Below are positions 31,234-41,090 of a stretch of 64,000 nt of DNA, piece after piece; positions within the stretch are counted from its first letter, which is position 1, and every line of letters starts with the position of its first letter. The notes beneath the pieces were generated by a model. That model searched no databases, was not told the DNA's origin, and saw nothing but the letters and a program-made list of their open reading frames with translations. The translations under genes and the position numbers were made by a program. The DNA lies in assembly GCA_002371265.1 (NCBI GenBank), contig DFGT01000033.1, positions 15,539 through 79,538 of the forward strand. The letters run 5' to 3'. The DNA is from Bacteroidales bacterium UBA3743. Lineage in GTDB: Bacteria > Bacteroidota > Bacteroidia > Bacteroidales > Paludibacteraceae.

Positions 31234-31339
31234 TGTGCAACGGAGAAAATTTGCACAAAACAGGCGAAAAATTGAAAACCGCACAAACATCGAATAAATG
31301 TGCAATGATTTCTTGCACACAAAAAAATGATGTGTGCAA
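31234..31339. promoter_or_regulatory. Cluster of five TGTGCAA/TTGCACA words (possible operator)
   Basis: TGTGCAA at 31234 and TTGCACA at 31251 form one inverted pair (10-base spacer); TGTGCAA at 31299 and TTGCACA at 31313 form a second (7-base spacer); a fifth copy is at 31333. The cluster lies 80-190 bases upstream of the -7 box of the XRE-cupin gene, so it could bind that regulator or another. Confidence 0.45.
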
Positions 31340-31540
31340 CGCATCAAAAAAAATCGAAAAAATGGTCTCCCTACCCCTCAAAAAAATTGTCCAAATGCTT
31401 TTTTTATAAATCCTAAAAAGTAAGTTTGTAATGTCATCGGAAGATGAAAAAATGAAGAATTGAAAAGAAAAACAGAACAATGTCAAAAAAGCGAAAATTT
31501 GAACAAACATATTCGTTTTTAAGACAAGATATATTACAAC

Positions 31541-32104
31541 ATGGGGTTAATTAACGATAAAATCAAACAGTTCAGAGAACAGAAAAATCTGAGCATAGAT
31601 GAATTGGCTGAGCGAAGTGGTGTTGGTGTAGAGGTGATTTCCGCGATCGAAAATGGAGATGAAACGCCATCATCAGCTGTCATCATAAAAATATCGAGGG
31701 CGTTGGGCTTGCGTGTTGACACATTATTGGAGGTGGACAACATTTCCGGACCCGTGTTTACAAAAGCAGGTGAAGTGCATAATTCCACAAATTTCAGCAA
31801 TGGAAAGGCTTCGCATCCAGATTTTGTGAATTACAGCTCATTGACTCATGGAAAGAACAATTGTAGCATTAATCCGTTCATTGTAGATATAAAGGGCAAC
31901 GACAATAAAACAATGTCGAGCCACGAAGGTGAAGAATTAATATATGTGCTTGAGGGTAGTGCAGAGGTAGTTTATGGCAACCAAACTTATTCTTTGGAAA
32001 AAGGAGACAGCCTATATTTCGACTCTGTTGTTTCACACTGCGTTAAGGCTAAAAATGGGGGCTCAGTGAAATTGTTAGCAGTGTTATACTCACCAATAGA
32101 TTAA
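31541..32104 (+). CDS. XRE-family regulator with C-terminal cupin domain
   Basis: 187 residues. N-terminal helix-turn-helix (6-64: IKQFREQKNLSIDELAERSGVGVEVISAIENGDETPSSAVIIKISRALG) followed by a cupin (about 110-185: SSHEGEELIYVLEGSAEVVYGNQTYSLEKGDSLYFDSVVSHCV). In the family the cupin binds a small ligand and the protein controls a neighbouring metabolic gene. An AMP-binding acyl-CoA ligase follows only four bases downstream, so the two form an operon and the ligand is probably an acyl-CoA, fatty acid or aromatic acid (inference). A candidate operator cluster lies upstream. Confidence 0.92.
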   Translation: MGLINDKIKQFREQKNLSIDELAERSGVGVEVISAIENGDETPSSAVIIKISRALGLRVDTLLEVDNISGPVFTKAGEVHNSTNFSNGKASHPDFVNYSSLTHGKNNCSINPFIVDIKGNDNKTMSSHEGEELIYVLEGSAEVVYGNQTYSLEKGDSLYFDSVVSHCVKAKNGGSVKLLAVLYSPID

Positions 32105-32108
32105 TATT

Positions 32109-33767
32109 ATGGCACCATCTATACTTTCTGACAATACGATTGCCGATTGGCTGGAGAAATGGGCTAATGAGACTCCAGACAGGGAATGCATCGTCTACTC
32201 CGACAGAGATTTCCGATTGACATGGAAAGAGACTGACACTCGCGTCAACAATATGGCAAAAGGAATGTTGGCAGTAGGAATTAAACCCGGTCACCACGTC
32301 GGCATTTGGGCAACAAACGTCCCCGACTGGCTGATTATTCTTTATGCGTGTGCCAAGATTGGAGCTATTGCAGTCACTGTCAACACTAACTACAAGCAGA
32401 ACGAACTTGAATATCTTTGTCAGAATGCGGATCTAAACGCATTGTTTATAATTGATGGCACTTGGGAATCCGATTTTGTGGATATGACATACACAATGTT
32501 GCCTGAATTAAAAACATCGCAGAGAGGTCATATTAAGAGTGAAAAATTTCCTCTGTTGAAGACGGTGGTGTATATAGGCTATGAAAAACATCGTGGAATG
32601 TATAGCACCCAGGAATTGATGCTTTTGGGTGAGATGTCTTCAGACGACGAATTGAGTGCCGCTCGCTCAAATGTGAAGTGTCATGACGTTGTCAACATGC
32701 AATATACTTCAGGTACGACAGGTTTCCCTAAGGGAGTTATGTTGACTCACCATAATATCACCAACAACGGTTTTGCGACAGGCGAACAGATGGCATTCAC
32801 GCAGGATGATAAACTCTGCACTTGTGTGCCGCTATTCCACTGCTTTGGAGTGGTGCTTGCCACAATGGCGTGTCTCACACATGGAGCCACAATGGTGATG
32901 GTGGAGAAGTTTGATCCGTTGATTGTCTTAGCATCTGTACATAAAGAGCGATGCACGGTGCTGTATGGAGTCCCTACAATGTTTATCGCAGAGCTCAATC
33001 ATCCAATGTTCAGCATGTTCGACCTCACAAGCCTACGTACCGGAATCATGGCAGGAGCCCTTTGCCCTGTGGAACTTATGAAACGCGTGGAGAAGGAGAT
33101 GTTCATGACTATGACATCCGTTTATGGACTTACAGAGACGTCTCCGGGAATGTCGCATACAAATATCAGAGACACATTCGAGAAGCGTTGCACAACTGTA
33201 GGTGTGGATTATCCGGAAGTGGAGGTAAAGGTGATTAATCCTGAGACAGGAAAAGAGTGTGGAGTAGGAGAGCAGGGAGAAATGTGCTGCCGAGGCTACA
33301 ACCTGATGAAAGGCTATTATAAAAATGATGAAGCCACAAAAGAGACTATCGACGCTAATGGATTCCTTCATTCGGGCGACTTGGGAATCAAGGATGAAGA
33401 CGGCTACTATCGTATCACCGGACGTATTAAAGATATGATTATTCGTGGAGGAGAGAATATCTACCCACGCGAGATAGAGGAGTATCTATTGAGTATGCCG
33501 GGCATCAGAGATGTCCAGGTGGCTGGTATTCCAAGCAAGAAATATGGTGAGCAGGTAGGAGCGTTTATTATCAAGCACGACGGTGCGGACATCAAGGAAG
33601 AAGACGTGGTGGATTACTGCAAGGGTAAGATTGCCAGATTCAAGATACCTAAATATGTTTTCTTCATCGATCAGTTCCCTCTGACTGGTTCGGGCAAGAT
33701 CCAGAAGTTCAAACTAGGAGGCATTGGTCTTGAACTTTGTAAAAAGCAAGGCATAGAGGTGATCTAA
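32109..33767 (+). CDS. AMP-binding acyl-CoA synthetase
   Basis: 552 residues of the ANL adenylate-forming family, which activates a carboxylic acid through an acyl-AMP and passes it to CoA. Seen: the P-loop-like motif NMQYTSGTTGFPKGVMLTHHN (about 196-216), YGLTETSPGMSHT (about 340), SGDLGIKDEDGYYRITGRIKDMIIRGGENIYPREIE (about 420-458), and the C-terminal catalytic Lys in TGSGKIQKFKL (about 535). Best match is the medium/long-chain fatty-acyl-CoA group. It is co-transcribed with the XRE-cupin regulator and ends at a bidirectional terminator. Confidence 0.92.
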   Translation: MAPSILSDNTIADWLEKWANETPDRECIVYSDRDFRLTWKETDTRVNNMAKGMLAVGIKPGHHVGIWATNVPDWLIILYACAKIGAIAVTVNTNYKQNELEYLCQNADLNALFIIDGTWESDFVDMTYTMLPELKTSQRGHIKSEKFPLLKTVVYIGYEKHRGMYSTQELMLLGEMSSDDELSAARSNVKCHDVVNMQYTSGTTGFPKGVMLTHHNITNNGFATGEQMAFTQDDKLCTCVPLFHCFGVVLATMACLTHGATMVMVEKFDPLIVLASVHKERCTVLYGVPTMFIAELNHPMFSMFDLTSLRTGIMAGALCPVELMKRVEKEMFMTMTSVYGLTETSPGMSHTNIRDTFEKRCTTVGVDYPEVEVKVINPETGKECGVGEQGEMCCRGYNLMKGYYKNDEATKETIDANGFLHSGDLGIKDEDGYYRITGRIKDMIIRGGENIYPREIEEYLLSMPGIRDVQVAGIPSKKYGEQVGAFIIKHDGADIKEEDVVDYCKGKIARFKIPKYVFFIDQFPLTGSGKIQKFKLGGIGLELCKKQGIEVI

Positions 33768-33787
33768 TCAACTATAAACAGAATAAA

Positions 33788-33827
33788 ACAATAAAGGCAT
33801 GCTTTATCGGCATGCCTTTATTATTGT
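33788..33827. terminator. Bidirectional terminator between the acyl-CoA ligase and GH8 genes
   Basis: ACAATAAAGGCATGC pairs with GCATGCCTTTATTATTGT around TTTATCG. The A/T-rich flanks give a U tract on both strands. Confidence 0.85.
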
Positions 33828-33842
33828 TTGTGAACTTTGAAA

Positions 33843-36800
33843 TTACTTCACAATAGTCTTGACACCATTTACCATGTAAACACCTGGCTGAAGACCAATC
33901 AAAGCATCCTTGTATTCTACCTGTCTTCTCAAAAGAGCACCGTTGGCATTATAAACATCAACCAATTCATTTTGGTCAACCTTAACATTGTTGACATCTG
34001 TAATGAGCACAGTCAATTTAGGTGCGTTAGATTCTATAGTGCTATTGTTTGCCACCAGACTTGCTGATCCGGTCTCAATCACATTAGAACCAGAGTTCTC
34101 CACAACCCTGCAAAGATACTTAAGCACGATATCTTTTCCTGTTCTGTATTCAGGAATCTCCACGCTAAGTTTTCCGTTTTCCTCCTTAATAGAAAGTCCA
34201 CTTTCGTCTGATTGACTGATAAATTCAAGACCCTTAGGCAATTGGTCAGTCAAAACCAGATTATTAAACTTCTCTCCACTGACTGGGCCTCTACCTTGGA
34301 TTCTACGCCATGTATAGCCATCCCACTCTTCTACAACGACACGGTCGAAGCCTTCCACGTCGTCATCACAAGTATGGCGAGCATAATTAGTGATGTCTTC
34401 CCCTAATTTATCTTCATTATACCATCCTGGAGTGATTGGAGTGAGTTTTTCATATCGGCCGTCAAACGAATTTATATCAACGCTATCAGAATAAGACCAG
34501 TCGTCAGCTAATAAATCAGCCATAAAATTCGTCATAAAATCTTCATTAGTAACGGGTTCCTTTTTCATTACTGTCATGTATAATGCAGGAGCCCAAGCAC
34601 CTTTGTGTATCAAATATTTTGAATTAAGTCCATTTTCTATGTGAGATGTAGTGGCACTAAGGATATTTGGAAATTTCATAATAATACGTTTGTCCCACAT
34701 TCCATTTTCATCTTCTCCAGCAGGAATATCTTCGATCGTAAACTCCATTCCTTTTCCTTCTTCGGCATAGCCATATTTTTTTGCATCAAATTCATTATCG
34801 AATTTACACGTAATACCATTTGAAACACTATCGGAAGCCAATCCATACGTGTCTTTTAGATAGTATGACACACGGTAGTTGCCCATATTGATATAGGCTT
34901 CAGAAGCATCATGCCAGAATCGGAAGAATTGGTAAAAATTATAATTATAAATATCTTGAGGAAGGTAGTTTCCGTATGATAGACGTACATTATCACGTCC
35001 TCCATTTAGCCATTCTACCTCATTGCTCGCTATTTTTATAGTGCATTCAACAGTGTCATTCACAGAGACATCAGTAGTATCAAGATTCTTTACAAGAGTA
35101 AGAGGATTGTCGAGGATATCCACTTCGTTTCGCTCCATAGTATAAGTGGCGTTGTTAGGGTAGGCATTGCTCTCCCAATTTTCAAAATTGGATCCGCTTA
35201 CCGTACTTGTCAAGCCTACTTTATTATGTTCTGTATTCTTCACCTTCACCACGAAAGAGACGCTGTCCATCGTCGCTTCTAATTCTCCAGTCTTAAAGCC
35301 AGGGATATTGCTGATATTCCATGTGATGGAATGGTTTGCCGCATTATATGAGCCACCCTTTGTCGCACTGACAAATTCATAGTCGGAATCCAATTTGGTT
35401 GTGACAACAGCATCTTTTGCGTCTGCAGAACCATAGTTACGAAGTTGGACACCATAAGTTATGCTGTCACCTTTGTAAGCGAAAGTCTTATCAACAGACA
35501 TATACACCTTGACATTGGCGCTTGGTTTCATATCTGCCGGTGCGGCAAGATTTCCAGATGTCACCAACATACCTAAGGTACGGAACCAACCATGGAAATA
35601 CTTTGCAGTGGCATTGAGATTACGTTCATCGTCAGTCATATCATTTTCAAAACAAATAGCATCCCATCTTAGTTCGCATTCACGATAAATATCACCTAAT
35701 AATTCTTCATCACCTAAAGCCACTACTGATGGTGTTGTACAACCTAAAGCATAATTTGCAAAGTAGGGACCCGTCGTGCCATCCATGTTATAACACATCT
35801 TTATTTGGGTCGGGCCAAACCAGTTCAAACTATTAGGATCTGGACTTGGTCCAAGTTTTCCACAATCGTTTCCTTTTGAGTCTATTTTGGGTCTTTTCAT
35901 AAATTCCGCATAACGGACAGCCATGTCATACTGGAATGTATTTCCAACAGAATCGATTTGATGAGTCGTTGGATTCCATGTCGTTTGGGGATTGCCATGC
36001 CATAAATAATTCAGGATAGTACGCCATGCAGCTCGGAAATCTTCGCCCTCATTAAAATTTTTAAAGATCACTTTAGTCTCATCTTCGTCGAAATAAAATT
36101 GACCGATTGAAGGGATTAACCCTTGTTTGTAAGCCTCGCCAATCAACCAATCTGAAGAAGCCTCTCCTCGTTTATACTGATTAATTTGCCAGTCTGTTCC
36201 TTCTCCCTCCTCTTCAAGCCACTTGGCAAACTCATGATAATAAGCAGGGGCACAATAGTCAGTGAGAGTGTTTCCATCTCCTCCACCACCACCGATGATA
36301 CTAAACTGTGTTATGTCTGGATATGTGGTCTGAGTATCTCTCCAATAAGAGACCTCATTCCCTTTGTTTCCTCCCTTTACATATCCATCTATTCCTATAT
36401 TTCCACTTGAATGTCCATATCGAGAAATAGATCCGTCAGAATTGATTTTAGTAATCATAAATGTATCAACAAACGCTGAAAGATAATCCTTCGCCATTTG
36501 TCTGTAAGAAATAGGGTTGCCATTAAAATCAGTCACAGGTTTACCATTTTGCATCATGGTGTCTCCCCACTGCTTGTAGGCGATCAAAAGTGCCAATGCA
36601 ATGTCTTCATCTCCATCTGTGGCGGAGCCATAAGTAGTATTTGTTTCAATTTCGCCATTTGCATAACAACCAGCCAACCCTGGACTAAATTCGTAATCAG
36701 GGAATAGTATTTTTCCATCTGAATATCGTGTTGCTTTAGGTATTCTGTTATCGTGTATCCACATCCACAGTCCGTTAAATGTGGGTTGGTCGGCAAAAAT

Positions 36801-37202
36801 GGCTGATGCCAATAGCATATAGCCGTCACCTTCCGTACAGAATTCGGCACCTCCATGATCCAGACCTTCATGCTTCTTAAAATTATTAAATGTAATGTAT
36901 GGCACTCCACAAAGGGTATCTTCATACCTGCAACGGTGGCTCATTATCTGATAAGCCTCACGCATTGTTTTCTCCATATCGGCGTGAGTTACACCTTCAG
37001 CGTTATATTTTGCTAATGTCTTGCCACCTCCCTTATATTCCAAGAACTGAGGGAATGGATACGATGGATTACCTGAGTTGATCTCTGTTTTAATGTAAAC
37101 TGATGTGTCGTAACAGTTGGCTGCCACCACGTCTGATTGTGCTATAGTCAAGCCTATAAAAGCCAGACCAGCGATCAATCGTTTTCCTTTTTTTATCTTC
37201 AT
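33843..37202 (-). CDS. Secreted GH8 glycoside hydrolase with repeat domains and sorting tail
   Basis: 1119 residues from the ATG at 37202, which opens a good signal peptide (MKIKKGKRLIAGLAFIGLTI, cut near VVAA). A start 15 codons earlier would bury it. The GH8 barrel spans about 45-500. Glu124 in FCTEGDGYMLL is the likely acid and Asp195 region ATDGDEDIAL the second signature; other conserved pieces are FNGLWMWI and DYEFSPGLAG. GH8 enzymes cut cellulose, lichenan, xylan or chitosan; the cellobiose operon downstream favours a beta-glucan. The C-terminal half holds a DUF11/CARDB-like beta domain (VDKTFAYKGDSITYGVQLRNYG, about 575-665), further beta domains, and a tail ending GLQPGVYMVNGVKTIVK that resembles the type IX sorting domain. 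Confidence 0.88.
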   Translation of the reverse strand: MKIKKGKRLIAGLAFIGLTIAQSDVVAANCYDTSVYIKTEINSGNPSYPFPQFLEYKGGGKTLAKYNAEGVTHADMEKTMREAYQIMSHRCRYEDTLCGVPYITFNNFKKHEGLDHGGAEFCTEGDGYMLLASAIFADQPTFNGLWMWIHDNRIPKATRYSDGKILFPDYEFSPGLAGCYANGEIETNTTYGSATDGDEDIALALLIAYKQWGDTMMQNGKPVTDFNGNPISYRQMAKDYLSAFVDTFMITKINSDGSISRYGHSSGNIGIDGYVKGGNKGNEVSYWRDTQTTYPDITQFSIIGGGGGDGNTLTDYCAPAYYHEFAKWLEEEGEGTDWQINQYKRGEASSDWLIGEAYKQGLIPSIGQFYFDEDETKVIFKNFNEGEDFRAAWRTILNYLWHGNPQTTWNPTTHQIDSVGNTFQYDMAVRYAEFMKRPKIDSKGNDCGKLGPSPDPNSLNWFGPTQIKMCYNMDGTTGPYFANYALGCTTPSVVALGDEELLGDIYRECELRWDAICFENDMTDDERNLNATAKYFHGWFRTLGMLVTSGNLAAPADMKPSANVKVYMSVDKTFAYKGDSITYGVQLRNYGSADAKDAVVTTKLDSDYEFVSATKGGSYNAANHSITWNISNIPGFKTGELEATMDSVSFVVKVKNTEHNKVGLTSTVSGSNFENWESNAYPNNATYTMERNEVDILDNPLTLVKNLDTTDVSVNDTVECTIKIASNEVEWLNGGRDNVRLSYGNYLPQDIYNYNFYQFFRFWHDASEAYINMGNYRVSYYLKDTYGLASDSVSNGITCKFDNEFDAKKYGYAEEGKGMEFTIEDIPAGEDENGMWDKRIIMKFPNILSATTSHIENGLNSKYLIHKGAWAPALYMTVMKKEPVTNEDFMTNFMADLLADDWSYSDSVDINSFDGRYEKLTPITPGWYNEDKLGEDITNYARHTCDDDVEGFDRVVVEEWDGYTWRRIQGRGPVSGEKFNNLVLTDQLPKGLEFISQSDESGLSIKEENGKLSVEIPEYRTGKDIVLKYLCRVVENSGSNVIETGSASLVANNSTIESNAPKLTVLITDVNNVKVDQNELVDVYNANGALLRRQVEYKDALIGLQPGVYMVNGVKTIVK

Positions 37203-37499
37203 GTTTATTATGTAATAATAGTTTCTAACGATATTCAATAGATTCATTAAAATGTTTTTGTTTTACAAACTCATTTGTCTACAAAAATAATTTTTTCGTG
37301 TTTACAAGTATGTGCTTTCGTCGTTTAATTTTGGAGTATTAGTTAATGAAACTTAATTCTCATAAACAAAACGTATACATTGCGGAATATTCCGATTTTT
37401 GCTGAAAGTCTCTGATTTTAGAATGTAGTTTGCCGACGTTGGTTTAGGTTTGGTTGAGTCTTGCAATTTAGTTTATAAAGGCGGAATCAAATCTTACAT

Positions 37500-38114
37500 T
37501 CAATTTTCAAAACTTGCTTCGATTGAATCCTTCTTCAATATAGCCATTTGTATTGCTTCATCCATCAGTTCCTCATATCCAGGAATTGATACTGGAGCGG
37601 GATCAAGATTTTCCTCTTTTTCTGTCATCTGGATCACTGTGTCATCTGGTTTTGCCCAGAAATAAAACATTCCGGGAGACATTAATCCTGCATCATTAAG
37701 ATAACGGAAACGAAAAGCATATTTAATTGCACAAACACGCATTTTGCTAGCCACTCCAAGCTTTCTATCCAAAAAAGAAATTAAAGCACTATCTGTTCTG
37801 ATGTCTATAAAGTACTGGTCTATTTTCTTCAGTTCATCAGATATATCAGTTTTGCCCTCAGCACTTTGAAATTCATCATCAATCAACGACAATGTCATCT
37901 CTTGCATATGTACATGCTGTTGGATTGCATTATAAATATTGTCATATTCGGTAAGGGAGTCTACCGCTTCAATTGAAATTAGTTTGTAACTGGAAGGATC
38001 TTTAATGGCGGGACGCAGTGCCTTGAAAGCATTTGCTTCCAAAGTTGATTCCATACAGCTACTAAGGGATAAACTGATAAGGAACACTACTAATATACCA
38101 TAAAGTTGTTTCAT
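37500..38114 (-). CDS. Lipoprotein of unknown function
   Basis: 204 residues from the ATG at 38114 (MKQLYGILVVFLISLSLSSC, Cys20). The longer frame start at 38165 lies upstream of the probable transcription start, since a -7 box CAAAAATA (minus TATTTTTG) is at 38144-38151. The mature chain begins ESTLEANAFKALRPAIKDPSSYKLISIEAVDSLTEY and continues mainly helical with a conserved-looking MRVCAIKYAFRFRYLNDAGL. The phrase 'lkdPsSykl...' is seen in several Bacteroidales lipoproteins of unknown role. It stands between the GH8 gene and the cellobiose operon terminator. Confidence 0.75.
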   Translation of the reverse strand: MKQLYGILVVFLISLSLSSCMESTLEANAFKALRPAIKDPSSYKLISIEAVDSLTEYDNIYNAIQQHVHMQEMTLSLIDDEFQSAEGKTDISDELKKIDQYFIDIRTDSALISFLDRKLGVASKMRVCAIKYAFRFRYLNDAGLMSPGMFYFWAKPDDTVIQMTEKEENLDPAPVSIPGYEELMDEAIQMAILKKDSIEASFEN

Positions 38115-38281
38115 ATACAAACTATTTTTTTTATTTCGCAAAACAAAAATACACAAAAACAACATTATGATGTTTTATGATATTGCTAAAAAATGCTAAA
38201 AAATCTTAAAAAATAGACGAATTAAGGAAAAATACGCAAAAATCACTTTGAAAACCTTATCGTCTAAAACCATTTGCGGAC

Positions 38282-38319
38282 AAAAAGAAAAAAGGAGACG
38301 CAATTTCTCGCGTCTCCTA
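38282..38319 (-). terminator. Terminator of the cellobiose operon
   Basis: On the minus strand AGGAGACG pairs with CGTCTCCT around CGAGAAATTG, followed by a T-rich run (TTTTTTCTTTTTG). Confidence 0.8.
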
Positions 38320-38342
38320 ATATGTCTATTAAATCAATGTCG

Positions 38343-39797
38343 TTATTGAGCAACGACATCAGAGCCTCCGTTTGCCTTCATCTGAGCAAGTTTCTCTGAG
38401 TTTGATTTTACCTTATCCTCGTCGATTGTATAGAAGCACAATGCGATGATACCAACTACACCACCAACTACTGGAGCTAGAGTGTAGATTGTCTTGATAG
38501 AGTCGATTGTCTCAGCAGAAAGCTGTGTGTTTGCGACAAAACCAACCGCAGCCAAACAATAGATTGGAAGTGAGTTTGCAACTGCCTGACCAAGCTTCTG
38601 AGCCATTGTGGCAGAAGAGTAGATCAAACCTGTTGCACGACGTCCTGTCTCAACCTCAGCGTTATCAGCTACGTCAGCATACATACTCCAAACCATGTAG
38701 CCAGAAGGTCCGATTGTCAAAGAGAACAATAGGTTGAACAACAAAACCATACCGATGTTTGTACGGTCGATGAACAACAACATAATTGAACATACTGATG
38801 CCAACACGAAACATCCAATCCATGTTGGTTTCTTGCCAAACTTAGATGCAATTGGACGGATAAGCATTGTACCAATGATTGTAAGGATAGATCCCATACT
38901 CAATAGGATTGTTGAGATTGTCTCCCAGTTAAGCTGGAATCCGAACAATGTTGCGTTGAACACTGCAACGTCGTTAACTGTATCATAGCTGTCAGCAAGA
39001 TAGTATTTAGCATAGTATGCGATCAAACCATTGTGTACGAATACAAAGAACAACATTGAGATATTTGCAATTGTCAACATGATCCAAGGCTTGTTTGCTC
39101 CCAAATCCTTAAGGTCTTGTGACAAATTAGACTGCTCCTGAGCTGCTGGCTCCACACGCTCTCTTGTGAACAAGAATGTGATCATCAAAAGAATGAATGC
39201 TGCTGTAGCGTAAATAAGAGCTGTTGTTGAGAATGCTTTCTGTCCGTTAACATTCATGGAATCCATGATAAAACGTACGATTGTGAACACGAAACCGTAG
39301 CTGACCATACAACCGATCTGTGCTCCGATATTACGGAATGCAGATACCTTGTCTCGTTCATCTGAATCCGCGCTCATCACACCCATCAATGCACCGTAAG
39401 GCACATTAACGACTGAATACATCAAACGCATCAATAGGAAGGTAATGTAGGCATACACTGTCTTTGCTGTTGTGTCAAACTCTGGAGTTGTGAATGTGAC
39501 AACACCAATGATACAGAATGGAACAACACCAAAAAGAATCCAAGGGCGGAAACGTCCCCATTTAGTTTTGTGTCTATCTGCGACTGCACCGATAACTACG
39601 TCGAACGCAATATCAATACATGCAACTACCAACATCATTGTTGCAACTACTCCAGCCTCCAAGCCGAAATACTCAGTGTAAAATGCAGAAGCAATACAAA
39701 TCAATCCCCAGAAGAGATTGCATGCCATATCACCTGCTCCATACGCGCATTTCTCCAATATGGATAGCTTGTGATTGTTTTGGTCAATTAAAGCCAT
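38343..39797 (-). CDS. GPH-family sugar:cation symporter (probable cello-oligosaccharide importer)
   Basis: 484 residues with 12 predicted membrane helices, inner membrane. GPH marks: EKCAYGAGDMACNLFWG, the VACIDIAFDVVIGAVADRHKTKWGRFRPWILFG loop between helices 2 and 3 (about 58-90), VNVPYGALMGVMSADSDERDKVSAFR (about 128-155), and SGYMVWSMYADVADNAEVETGRRATGLIYS (about 358-388). Such carriers bring in di- and oligosaccharides with Na+ or H+. It is the third gene of an operon after the GH94 phosphorylase and GH5 cellulase, which makes cellobiose or cellodextrin the natural cargo (inference from context). A terminator follows. Confidence 0.92.
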   Translation of the reverse strand: MALIDQNNHKLSILEKCAYGAGDMACNLFWGLICIASAFYTEYFGLEAGVVATMMLVVACIDIAFDVVIGAVADRHKTKWGRFRPWILFGVVPFCIIGVVTFTTPEFDTTAKTVYAYITFLLMRLMYSVVNVPYGALMGVMSADSDERDKVSAFRNIGAQIGCMVSYGFVFTIVRFIMDSMNVNGQKAFSTTALIYATAAFILLMITFLFTRERVEPAAQEQSNLSQDLKDLGANKPWIMLTIANISMLFFVFVHNGLIAYYAKYYLADSYDTVNDVAVFNATLFGFQLNWETISTILLSMGSILTIIGTMLIRPIASKFGKKPTWIGCFVLASVCSIMLLFIDRTNIGMVLLFNLLFSLTIGPSGYMVWSMYADVADNAEVETGRRATGLIYSSATMAQKLGQAVANSLPIYCLAAVGFVANTQLSAETIDSIKTIYTLAPVVGGVVGIIALCFYTIDEDKVKSNSEKLAQMKANGGSDVVAQ

Positions 39798-39838
39798 AAT
39801 AAATTGTGTTTTTAGGTATTTTATATTTATTACTTATT

Positions 39839-41014
39839 TTACTTTTTAATGTAAATGTTAGTTCTCTTCAACACCGTTGTGTCTTGCGCTCCCCAGTTGA
39901 TAACACTCAACACTCTTTTCAAATACTCTCCTGACGGTGTTCTTCGATCCCATTCATTAGCCTTGCACGAGCCTGGCTGTAGAATGGAGGCTGTCTCTTC
40001 CTTGTCGCAGAAACTCCAATTGCAGAAGCTGACGGTTTGTTTTCCCGCATTGTTTCCCGACAACATGTGCAGCCATTTGTCTGTGCGGTCGAAATCTTCG
40101 TCGCCACCGCCCCACGCTTCCACACATCCAAATTCGGTGCAGAACACAGGAAGTCTGCCAAGAACGTCGTATAGATATGAATACATATCATAATAGTGTG
40201 GCTTTCCGTCTTTCTCAAATCCCTCGTTGTGAGACGCTGCGTAAAAATGGAAAGCGTACATTATATTATCGTACTTCAAACGTGCGTCACGATCAGGCAA
40301 GTATGCGTCCAAATCTTTTCCGTTACCTTGGTATCTGCCCTCTTTAATTGGTGCATCCACCAATTGGCACCACTGTGGTGTGCCGACAACAATGATAGGA
40401 TGCGGTGCACCTACACTATCGTATGCGGCGTGAATGACCGGAATGATTTTGTTGGCATAAACAGCGATTGTGTCCCATGTTACAGACGAACCGTTCGGCT
40501 CATTGCATATCTCATACAACACGTTTTGCTTGTTGGCATTACGCTTTGCCATATATTTGAAGAAATCCTCTGCTTTCGAATATCGTGGGTCTAGAGGGTT
40601 GCCTGGAGTCAGGATATGCCAGTCCATTATACAATAAATTCCAAGTTCCTCACAGATGTCGATAAGATTACACATCTCCTCTCTGATCTCGGGCTTGTAG
40701 TTGTATCCTCCCTCTTCTACGTACATCGCTAAACGAAGTACACTAATATGCCAGTCTTTCACCATCTTAGTGATAGACTCTTTTGTATAGCACTGGCCAT
40801 ACCATTGGTAGCCCATAGTGCTTAATCCTGCCAACTGAACAGGATTTCCTTCTTTGTCACATAGTTGCAATCCTTTTACTTGCAACGCACCATATCTTTT
40901 CAATGGAGGCGTGGTGTCGACCGCTACTGCGGATGCTTTTTTCTCTGCCGTCTGCACGCTACATGACATCAATGTGGCAGTTAACATTGCCAATGCGAAT
41001 ATCAGTCTTCTCAT
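39839..41014 (-). CDS. GH5 endo-beta-1,4-glucanase lipoprotein
   Basis: 391 residues from the ATG at 41014, opening a lipoprotein signal (MRRLIFALAMLTATLMSC, Cys18). The GH5 (subfamily 2-like) barrel covers about 38-370: GLQLCDKEGNPVQLAGLSTMGYQW, LGIYCIMDWHIL, acid/base Glu172 in YEICNEPNG, AFHFYAASH, nucleophile Glu294 in FCTEFG, and NWSFCDKEE. The anchor suggests it stays on the periplasmic or cell-surface side of the outer membrane and trims cellulose or cellodextrin. It lies 76 bases after the phosphorylase gene and 41 before the transporter gene, in one operon. Confidence 0.94.
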   Translation of the reverse strand: MRRLIFALAMLTATLMSCSVQTAEKKASAVAVDTTPPLKRYGALQVKGLQLCDKEGNPVQLAGLSTMGYQWYGQCYTKESITKMVKDWHISVLRLAMYVEEGGYNYKPEIREEMCNLIDICEELGIYCIMDWHILTPGNPLDPRYSKAEDFFKYMAKRNANKQNVLYEICNEPNGSSVTWDTIAVYANKIIPVIHAAYDSVGAPHPIIVVGTPQWCQLVDAPIKEGRYQGNGKDLDAYLPDRDARLKYDNIMYAFHFYAASHNEGFEKDGKPHYYDMYSYLYDVLGRLPVFCTEFGCVEAWGGGDEDFDRTDKWLHMLSGNNAGKQTVSFCNWSFCDKEETASILQPGSCKANEWDRRTPSGEYLKRVLSVINWGAQDTTVLKRTNIYIKK

Positions 41015-41044
41015 ATTACTCCCTTTTATGAATGACTTAAATAG

Positions 41045-41079
41045 GAACAAGGGGAGCCAAAAACTCCCCTTGTTTTTTT
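41045..41079 (-). promoter_or_regulatory. Intercistronic hairpin between the GH94 and GH5 genes
   Basis: AACAAGGGGAG pairs perfectly with CTCCCCTTGTT around a seven-base loop. On the operon strand no U tract follows, so it is more likely an mRNA-stabilising stem than an end; on the plus strand a T run follows. Confidence 0.7.
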
Positions 41080-41090
41080 ATGAAGATGTA

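Larger units (their letters stand above)
31095..31540. other. Intergenic region with a repeated TGTGCAA word
   Basis: 446 bases: the rubrerythrin terminator, the TGTGCAA cluster (31234-31339), and a -7 box TAAGTTTG (31421-31428) with a weak TTTT -33. No gene seen. Confidence 0.55.
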
